From Candidatus Eiseniibacteriota bacterium (lineage in GTDB: Bacteria; Joyebacterota; Joyebacteria; Joyebacterales; Joyebacteraceae): DNA of 45,947 nucleotides. A program made the position numbers and the translations under genes. This document shows positions 40,564-45,947 of the stretch, piece after piece; the first letter of the stretch is position 1; the number at the start of each line of letters is the position of its first letter. The DNA lies in NCBI GenBank assembly GCA_030595835.1, contig JAUVLG010000012.1:1-45947 (forward strand), given 5' to 3'. The notes beneath the pieces were generated by a model that saw only the letters and a program-made list of their open reading frames with translations, had not been told where the DNA came from and searched no databases.

Positions 40564-40846
40564 CCGCTCTGGCACGCTAGATGGGGAACTAGCGGTGCCC
40601 TGTGACCCGCAATCCGCTACAGCGGGGTCGAACATCTGAACGAGGCCCTCTGATTCCCGTTCGCGACAGGAGTCAGGCGGTGTTGAGGGCCAGGTCCCGC
40701 GCAATCGAGCCCGGTGAATCCGGTCAGAGCCGGAAGGCAGCAGCCGTAAGCTGGTCACTCGATGTGCCGCGGGGGCGCTTGGCCGGAGCCTCCCAGCTCC
40801 CGTTCCCGTCGGGTGGGGGGGTCGAGTCGGACGCGTGCCAGAGCGG
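40564..40846 (+). ncRNA. ffs: Large bacterial SRP RNA with Alu domain
   Basis: The ends pair perfectly over 14 bases (40564-40577 with 40833-40846). The 5' part is the Alu domain: GCTAGATGGGG, then AGCGGTGCCCTGTGACCCGC and AATCCGCTACAGCGGGG, matching the large bacterial SRP RNA consensus. The S domain (40688-40784) carries helix 8, with GGTCAGAGCCGGAAGGCAGC, where Ffh binds. It is the RNA scaffold of the signal recognition particle that targets membrane proteins. The gene is just before dnaX, its usual place in several phyla. Exact ends are uncertain by a few bases. Confidence 0.88.
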
Positions 40847-40885
40847 AGTCCCTTTCCCGAACCCGTCAACAAACGCGGGGGCAAG

Positions 40886-42604
40886 ATGTCCTACCTCGTA
40901 TTGGCCAGGAAGTGGAGGCCCGAGTCGTTCTCGGACGTCGTCGGGCAGAAGCACGTCGTGTTGACCCTTGAGGCGGCGGTGCGAACCGAGCGCACGGCGC
41001 ACGCCTATCTCTTCGCCGGACCGCGCGGAGTGGGTAAGACGACCATCGCGCGGATACTCGCCAAGGCGCTCAATTGCGAGAAGGGCCCGACCGCCGAGCC
41101 GTGCGGCGAGTGCCTCTCGTGTCGCGAGATCGCATCGGGGAAGAGCCTGGACGTCATCGAGATCGACGGGGCGTCGAACAGGAAGATCGAGGACGCGCGC
41201 GGCATACGGGAGACGGTGCAGTACGCGCCTCTTTCGGGTCGGATGAAGATCTACATCATCGACGAGGCCCACATGCTCACGCGCGAGGCGTTCAACGCGC
41301 TTCTCAAGACGCTGGAGGAGCCACCTCCTCATGTGGTTTTCATCATGGCTACCACGGAGCCGGGGAAGATCCCCGAAACGATAGTCTCGCGCTGCCAGCG
41401 GTTCGATTTCCACAGAATCTCGTCCACTGAGATAGGAGCGCGGCTGTCGCAGATCTCGGGTGCCGAGGGGCTTGATATAGAGGAGGGTGCGCTCAAGCTG
41501 GTGGCGTCGCGCGCCGACGGGAGCATGCGTGACGCGGTGAGCCTGCTCGACCAGTTGGCGTCCGTGGGCGCGGACAGCGTTACGGTCGACGACGTGGCAC
41601 GCGTCCTTGGCATCCCGGATATTGAGGTGTTCTTCAGTCTGAGCGATGGCATCGCCTCGCATGACACGTCGGCCACGCTGTCGGCGCTCGAGGCCGCCAT
41701 GGACGCGGGCTTCGACGCGAGGGATCTGGTCGATGGTCTTGTGGAACACCTTCGGAATCTGCTGCTGCTCCAGGCGACGCCCTCGCCGGAACGGCTGGTC
41801 GGCAGGATCGCCGACTACGAGAAGCACGAGGGCGCTTCATCGACTATCGGCGAAGAGGATCTCGTTCGACTGCTCCGGATCGGTATCGAGGCTCAGGCGT
41901 CGGTGAAGTGGAGCACCCAGCCGGCGCTGATCGTTGAGCTTGCGCTGGTCAGAATGGCAAGGCTGACGAGCAGCGTGGACATTGCGGACGTGCTCAAGGC
42001 GTTTGCGGACGGTGGGAGCCCCGCGCGATCTGGCGGAACCACGGGATCGACCGGCGGCGAGGCCGGAAGGACCGGAGGCGGCAATCTCAAGAAGAGCGCG
42101 AAGCCCGCGGGCTTCGCGCCGGGTGGCGTGACGTCGTCGTCGGCCACGGTCGCGGTGGCGGAGGCGGGAGGTGGCGCGACGTCGGCGGCGGCGACGGTCG
42201 CCGTGGGGGATGCACCCGCGGGTGACGTCGAACCCGCGCTCTGGCCCGATGTGCTCGAGGAGATCAGGCGCCAGAAGCCTGCTCTCGCCGCGTTCCTGAA
42301 CGAAGCGGTGCCGGCGGCGGGCGAGGGCGCCGTGCTGGAGCTGGCGGTTCCGAACGGATCCCGGTTCCACAAGGATCAACTCAAGGACCGTGGGAACATG
42401 CGCCTGATGGAGAGGGCAGCGGGTGAGATCTTCGGCGGACGGGTGAAGTTCGCCTTCACGTTTGGTGACGCGCCACAGGAGAGGAACTCGTCACGCCGCG
42501 GCGAGGTCAGCATCAGCGAGGAGACGGCCGAGGATCCGGTGGTTCGGAAGGTCCTCGACATGTTCGGCGGCGAGATACGAGGGGCGCGAAGAGAGGAGCA
42601 GTAG
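40886..42604 (+). CDS. dnaX: DNA polymerase III subunits gamma/tau
   Basis: 572 residues from ATG at 40886 with GGGGG upstream; the open frame reaches 40835, but that start lies inside the SRP RNA. DnaX is the ATPase of the replicative clamp loader. It shows 'YLVLARKWRPESFSDVVGQ', Walker A 'GPRGVGKTT' (45-53), the zinc cysteines 'NCEKGPTAEPCGECLSC', Walker B 'IYIIDEAHML', and sensor region 'ATTEPGKIPETIVSRCQRF'. A Gly/Ala/Thr-rich linker (about 395-460) precedes a C-terminal domain. No slippery frameshift heptamer was noticed. It starts the dnaX-ybaB-recR run. Confidence 0.96.
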   Translation: MSYLVLARKWRPESFSDVVGQKHVVLTLEAAVRTERTAHAYLFAGPRGVGKTTIARILAKALNCEKGPTAEPCGECLSCREIASGKSLDVIEIDGASNRKIEDARGIRETVQYAPLSGRMKIYIIDEAHMLTREAFNALLKTLEEPPPHVVFIMATTEPGKIPETIVSRCQRFDFHRISSTEIGARLSQISGAEGLDIEEGALKLVASRADGSMRDAVSLLDQLASVGADSVTVDDVARVLGIPDIEVFFSLSDGIASHDTSATLSALEAAMDAGFDARDLVDGLVEHLRNLLLLQATPSPERLVGRIADYEKHEGASSTIGEEDLVRLLRIGIEAQASVKWSTQPALIVELALVRMARLTSSVDIADVLKAFADGGSPARSGGTTGSTGGEAGRTGGGNLKKSAKPAGFAPGGVTSSSATVAVAEAGGGATSAAATVAVGDAPAGDVEPALWPDVLEEIRRQKPALAAFLNEAVPAAGEGAVLELAVPNGSRFHKDQLKDRGNMRLMERAAGEIFGGRVKFAFTFGDAPQERNSSRRGEVSISEETAEDPVVRKVLDMFGGEIRGARREEQ

Positions 42605-42609
42605 CGAAG

Positions 42610-42924
42610 ATGACAGGCGGACTCGCGAAGATGATGAAGGAGGCGCAGAAGCTGGAGAAGCGTCTCGCTGAGGTTCGGAAGAAGCTCGGGGAGACGACGG
42701 TCGAGGGCAGCTCGGGGGGCGGTGCGGTGAGCGTTATCATGAACGGTCAGCGCGATGTGCTAAAGGTGTCGGTGAGCCCTGGTGTGTTCGAGGACGGCGA
42801 TGCCGAGATGCTCGAGGATCTGTTTCTCTCCGCAGTGCGCGACGCGAAGCAGAAGTCGGACGAACTGGCCTCCGCGGAGATGGCTAAGGTGACGGCCCCA
42901 GGATTCCCCACGGAGCTTCTGTAG
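42610..42924 (+). CDS. ybaB: YbaB/EbfC nucleoid-associated protein
   Basis: 104 residues, ATG at 42610, five bases after dnaX. 'MMKEAQKLEKRLAEVRKKL' and 'GGGAVSVIMNGQRDVLKVSV' match the YbaB signature (small DNA-binding dimer with tweezer shape). Its exact role is unresolved, but dnaX-ybaB-recR is a very common gene order and supports a link with replication or repair. Confidence 0.96.
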   Translation: MTGGLAKMMKEAQKLEKRLAEVRKKLGETTVEGSSGGGAVSVIMNGQRDVLKVSVSPGVFEDGDAEMLEDLFLSAVRDAKQKSDELASAEMAKVTAPGFPTELL

Positions 42925-42944
42925 ATACGAACCGGAGCAGCGCT

Positions 42945-43544
42945 TTGTCACTCTTCCCGCCCTCTCTCGAGCGATTGGTTCTGATCCTGGCCCGGCTGCC
43001 GGGCATCGGTAGGAAGTCCGCGACGAGGATAGCACTGAAGCTAGTGGCCTCATCCGAGACCGACTGCAGGGAACTGGCCAGGGTCATAGTCGAGGCCAGT
43101 GAGAGGACCATCGGTTGTTCGATCTGCGGCGCCCTCACGGAGTGTGACCCCTGTGGCATATGCGCGGATCCCCGGCGCGAAAGCAGCGTCATCTGTGTCG
43201 TCGAGCGGCCGAGCGACGTCATTGCCTTGGAGCGAACCAGCCGGTTCCGGGGGAGGTACCACGTTTTGGGTGGGCTCCTGTCTCCGCTTGATGGCGTCGG
43301 GCCCGAGGACCTCAGGCTGGACTCCCTGGTCGCGCGGGCACGAGGGGACGATATCTCCGAGATCATCCTGGCGCTGAACCCCACGGCCGAAGGCGAGGCC
43401 ACGTCACTCTACCTCGCGCGACTGCTGACCGTAACTGGTGTTCGGGTCACCAAGCTCGCCAGTGGTATACCGGTCGGAGGAGACCTGGACCTGGCAGACG
43501 AGCTGACCCTTGGAACGGCGCTGGACGAGCGAAGAGAGCTCTGA
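42945..43544 (+). CDS. recR: Recombination mediator RecR
   Basis: 199 residues, the usual length, TTG at 42945 with CGGAG upstream. The N-terminal HhH 'LARLPGIGRKSATRIALKL', zinc finger 'CSICGALTECDPCGIC' and Toprim domain ('ICVVERPSDVIALE', 'YHVLGGLLSPLDGVGPEDL') are intact. RecR, with RecO, loads RecA at gapped DNA. It ends the dnaX-ybaB-recR run. Confidence 0.97.
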   Translation: MSLFPPSLERLVLILARLPGIGRKSATRIALKLVASSETDCRELARVIVEASERTIGCSICGALTECDPCGICADPRRESSVICVVERPSDVIALERTSRFRGRYHVLGGLLSPLDGVGPEDLRLDSLVARARGDDISEIILALNPTAEGEATSLYLARLLTVTGVRVTKLASGIPVGGDLDLADELTLGTALDERREL

Positions 43545-43640
43545 CGCGTGAGTCCTCCATTCTCTTCCCGGGTGGTCTCCGGCCCGGCGACATCAGCAGG
43601 GCACGCCCCCCACACGACCCGGAAAAGCATCCCTTTGAGC

Positions 43641-43669
43641 TTGACCCGCCCCGGAAGCGGTGCTAGCGT
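43641..43669 (+). promoter_or_regulatory. Promoter of the por operon
   Basis: TTGACC (43641-43646), 17 bases, TAGCGT (43664-43669) preceded by TGC; the porG ATG is 60 bases downstream. Confidence 0.65.
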
Positions 43670-43729
43670 GATTATTCGATTTGTCTGCGCTATCGGGAAA
43701 CGAGGCGAACACCTGAAGGAGGCGGACGG

Positions 43730-44305
43730 ATGCCGCAGATGACGGAGATCCGCTGGCATGCAAGGGGAGGCCAGGGAGCGAAGACTGGTTCCCTGCTTCT
43801 CGCACAGGCAGCGGCGATGGAGGGGAAGTACAGTCAGGGGTTCCCGGATTACGGGCCCGAGCGTATGGGCGCGCCCATGCGAGGGTTCACGAGAATCAGC
43901 GACGAGCCGATTCGTTTGCACTGCGCGATCTCTGAGCCTGAGATGGTGGTGGTGTTGGACGACACGCTGCTCAGTATGGTGGACGTCGTTTCCGGCACGC
44001 CGGTGGACGGCGGCTTGATAGTCGTCAACACGCTGAAGAGCGGGGCGGACGTGCGAAGGGAACTGAAGCTCGAGGGCCGCAAGATCTTCACGATCGACGC
44101 GACCGGCATCGCCATCAACGAGATCGGACGACCCATTCCAAACGCGCCGATGCTCGGGGCACTGATCAAGGTCTCGGGCCTGCTGTCGCTTGACACCGTC
44201 AAGGACCAGCTGACGAAGAAATTCTCTCACGGTTTCAAGCCAGAGGTTCTCGAAGGCAACCTCCGGGCGATCCAGAGAGCCTACGAGGAGGTGGTCGCGG
44301 AATGA
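43730..44305 (+). CDS. porG: 2-oxoacid:ferredoxin oxidoreductase gamma subunit (pyruvate type)
   Basis: 191 residues, ATG at 43730 with GGAGG upstream. 'IRWHARGGQGAKTGSLLLAQ' is the gamma-subunit signature (hGrGGQGa), followed by 'GFPDYGPERMGAPMRGFTRI' and 'IVVNTLKSG'. It is part of the four-subunit pyruvate (or 2-ketoacid):ferredoxin oxidoreductase that interconverts pyruvate with acetyl-CoA and CO2. Order gamma-delta-alpha-beta is as in archaeal and Thermotoga-type enzymes. It overlaps porD by four bases. Confidence 0.93.
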   Translation: MPQMTEIRWHARGGQGAKTGSLLLAQAAAMEGKYSQGFPDYGPERMGAPMRGFTRISDEPIRLHCAISEPEMVVVLDDTLLSMVDVVSGTPVDGGLIVVNTLKSGADVRRELKLEGRKIFTIDATGIAINEIGRPIPNAPMLGALIKVSGLLSLDTVKDQLTKKFSHGFKPEVLEGNLRAIQRAYEEVVAE

Positions 44306-44601
44306 AAGAGAGAGGCTGGACTGAGATACCGCCAGGAGGCATCATCGAGGAGGCTGGCAACGCCGTCGCCTATGAGACAGGTTCCTGGCGCACCTATCGG
44401 CCAGTGTGGGACAGCGAGACGTGCATTCACTGTCTGAGGTGTTGGGTGGCGTGCCCCGATTCGTCCATCGAGATCGCCGACGGCAAGGTCACGGGCATAG
44501 ACTACGACCATTGCAAGGGGTGCGGGATCTGCAGCTTCGAGTGTCCGGTAGACCCCAAGGCGATACAGATGAAGCTCGAGACCGACATCGCCAAGGAGTA
44601 G
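44302..44601 (+). CDS. porD: 2-oxoacid:ferredoxin oxidoreductase delta subunit, 2[4Fe-4S]
   Basis: 99 residues, ATG at 44302 in the ATGA overlap with porG. Two ferredoxin-type cluster motifs are visible: 'CIHCLRCWVACP' and 'CKGCGICSFECP', the second continuing to 'PVDPKAIQM'. It carries electrons from the TPP/cluster core to ferredoxin. N-terminal 'ETGSWRTYRPVWD' is typical of PorD. Confidence 0.95.
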   Translation: MKERGWTEIPPGGIIEEAGNAVAYETGSWRTYRPVWDSETCIHCLRCWVACPDSSIEIADGKVTGIDYDHCKGCGICSFECPVDPKAIQMKLETDIAKE

Positions 44602-44651
44602 GCTCGGGTCGACCGGGCCCAACTCAAGCGAATCAGAAGGGAGATTTGAGA

Positions 44652-45845
44652 GTGGCGAGGAGACTGATCCTGACGGGCAACGATGCGACCGCGGAGGCGA
44701 TGCGGCAGATCGCTCCCGATGTGGTCACCTGTTTTCCCATCACCCCGCAGACCGAGTTGATGCACAAGTTCGCGGAGCACGTGGCTGATGGAGACGTGGA
44801 CACCGAGCTCGTGCTCGTTGAGTCGGAGCACAGCGCGATGAGTGCGGCGGTGGGGGCGGCTGCGGCCGGGGCGAGAGCAATGACGGCAACGGCGGCGAAC
44901 GGACTGGCGCTGATGTGGGAGATAGTCTACATCGCGGCTTCCTACAGGCTGCCCATCGTCATGCCGGTGGTGAACCGCGCGTTGTCGGGGCCCATCAACA
45001 TTCACTGTGATCATAGCGACACAATGGGATGCAGGGACACGGGGTGGATACAGCTCTACTCCGAGAACGCGCAGGAAGCGTACGACAACACCATCCAGGC
45101 CTTGAGGATAGCTGAGCACCCGGACGTTCTCTTGCCGGTGATGGTGACGTTCGACGGGTTCATCCTCAGCCACACGGCCGAGATCCTCGAGGGGTTGGAG
45201 GACGCGGAGGTCAAGGACTGGATCGGGACGTACGAGGCGAAGTACTCGATCCTGAATACGGACGACCCCGTGACGATGGGCCCGCTCGATCTCCAGGACT
45301 ACTACTTCGAGCACAAGCGGCAGCAGGTCGAGGGAATGCGGCACGCACCCGCCGTCATCAGAGATATCGGGCGTGCGTACGGCGAGCTGTCCGGGAGGTC
45401 CTACGACCTCTTCGAAGCATACAGACTTGAGGACGCCGAGTTTGCGGTAGTGGCGCTGGGTTCGACGTGCGGCACTACGAAGGTGGTCGTGGACGAGTTG
45501 AGGGAGCAGGGCACAAAGGCCGGGCTCCTGAAGATCCGCTCGTTCCGGCCGTTCCCCGAAGCCGAGATAGCAGAGGCCCTTGGGAACGCCAAGGCGATAG
45601 GGGTACTCGACAGGTCTATATCGTTCGGCGCACCGGGTGGTCCCGTCCACAAGGAGATCAAGGCGGCCCTCTACGGGACGGGTCGTGAGATCGGGATCGT
45701 CAACTACATCTACGGCCTCGGTGGACGCGACATGTCGGTGAACGACATCAAGACGGCCTTCGCCGGACTCGAGAAGGTGGCACGCGAGGGAACGCCAGAC
45801 GACAATATTCGGTTCCTCGGACTGAGGGGCGAGGGAGGAGTGTAG
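44652..45845 (+). CDS. porA: 2-oxoacid:ferredoxin oxidoreductase alpha subunit
   Basis: 397 residues from GTG at 44652, eight bases after AAGGGAG (TTG at 44646 is too close to that site). It holds the alpha-subunit core: 'GNDATAEAMRQIAPDVVTCF', 'PITPQTELMHKFAEH', 'VESEHSAMSAAVGAAAAGAR', 'TATAANGLALMWE' and 'GPINIHCDHSDTM'; the C-terminal domain II is present ('LGSTCGTTKVVVDELREQG'). It forms part of the TPP-containing catalytic core with PorB. Substrate (pyruvate) is likely but not proven. Confidence 0.93.
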   Translation: MARRLILTGNDATAEAMRQIAPDVVTCFPITPQTELMHKFAEHVADGDVDTELVLVESEHSAMSAAVGAAAAGARAMTATAANGLALMWEIVYIAASYRLPIVMPVVNRALSGPINIHCDHSDTMGCRDTGWIQLYSENAQEAYDNTIQALRIAEHPDVLLPVMVTFDGFILSHTAEILEGLEDAEVKDWIGTYEAKYSILNTDDPVTMGPLDLQDYYFEHKRQQVEGMRHAPAVIRDIGRAYGELSGRSYDLFEAYRLEDAEFAVVALGSTCGTTKVVVDELREQGTKAGLLKIRSFRPFPEAEIAEALGNAKAIGVLDRSISFGAPGGPVHKEIKAALYGTGREIGIVNYIYGLGGRDMSVNDIKTAFAGLEKVAREGTPDDNIRFLGLRGEGGV

Positions 45846-45846
45846 C

Positions 45847-45947
45847 ATGCCAGGTCTCAAGCAACTGGCCGAGCGCGAGGAACTGATGGCCGGAGGGCAT
45901 CGTGCCTGCGCGGGCTGCCTGCCGATGACGGCAATGAGACAGATCCT
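45847..45947 (+). CDS. porB: 2-oxoacid:ferredoxin oxidoreductase beta subunit, 5' part only
   Basis: ATG at 45847, two bases after porA; the window ends after 33 codons. 'GGHRACAGCLPMTAMRQI' fits the beta-subunit start, where the CAGC cysteines are [4Fe-4S] ligands near the TPP site. The rest lies outside the window. Confidence 0.85.
   Translation, partial: MPGLKQLAEREELMAGGHRACAGCLPMTAMRQI

Noticed and set aside
40688-40784. Short 4.5S-type SRP RNA as the full gene
   Set aside because: The flanking Alu domain and 14-base terminal helix show a larger RNA.
40835-40885. Upstream GTG/ATG-like start of dnaX at 40835
   Set aside because: It lies inside the 3' arm of the SRP RNA, and ATG at 40886 begins the conserved sequence.

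Overview
The window is a GC-rich, gene-dense chromosomal segment from a free-living bacterium. It starts inside one gene (an SprA-like outer-membrane protein) and ends inside another (a 2-oxoacid:ferredoxin oxidoreductase beta subunit). SprA, the core of the type IX secretion translocon, together with a glutaminyl-cyclase-like M28 enzyme, points to the Fibrobacteres-Chlorobi-Bacteroidetes (FCB) superphylum. The high GC, frequent GTG/TTG starts and ferredoxin-linked carbon metabolism suggest an uncultured high-GC lineage near Eisenbacteria/Latescibacteria. That placement is inference. No phage, insertion sequence or CRISPR array was seen.

Layout. (1) 1-4000: SprA C-terminus overlapping a QC-like lipoprotein. 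(2) 4155-15732: the classical translation/RNA superoperon rimP-nusA-infB-(DUF503)-rbfA-nrnA-truB-ribF-rpsO-pnp-dut. (3) 15747-20743: a UbiA-type prenyltransferase, a TrkH/TrkA potassium uptake pair and asnS, facing a minus-strand glnA (20841-22307). (4) 22642-27600: exported cyclophilin, two TPR proteins, a NifS/IscS-type cysteine desulfurase and a membrane HELGH metallopeptidase. (5) 27708-28003: tRNA-Ser(UGA), tRNA-Ser(GCU), tRNA-Arg(ACG), then a lipoprotein. (6) 29701-36059: a five-gene cluster of SbcD-like phosphoesterase, membrane SbcC/YhaN-like ATPase, membrane CHAT protease, ECF-type sigma factor and tandem-zinc-finger anti-sigma, preceded by a sigma54-like promoter. (7) 36404-39549: sensor histidine kinase and receiver-GGDEF diguanylate cyclase behind a near-perfect sigma54 promoter. 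(8) 39733-43544: tadA, tRNA-Ser(CGA), tRNA-Ser(GGA), tRNA-Ala(CGC), a large-type SRP RNA with Alu domain, dnaX, ybaB and recR. (9) 43730-end: porG-porD-porA-porB.

Most of the window is conserved housekeeping. The stretch most likely to be an undescribed system is 29701-36059. There a DNA-end-processing pair (SbcD-like, with three altered metal-site residues, and a membrane-anchored SbcC-like ATPase) is directly followed by a membrane CHAT caspase-like protease, a sigma factor and a soluble double-zinc-finger anti-sigma. A simple hypothesis is that the ATPase/phosphoesterase pair senses DNA damage or foreign DNA, the CHAT protease cuts the anti-sigma factor, and the freed sigma factor switches on a response. 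This resembles in logic the TPR-CHAT/Csx30/sigma arrangement of type III-E CRISPR, but without CRISPR.

Most vegetative promoters seen share one format: TTGAC(A) or TTGCG, a 17-base spacer, and an extended -10 beginning TGCTA. All four serine tRNA isoacceptors (UGA, GCU, CGA, GGA) lie in two clusters. The wobble deaminase gene tadA is in the same window as its expected substrate tRNA-Arg(ACG).
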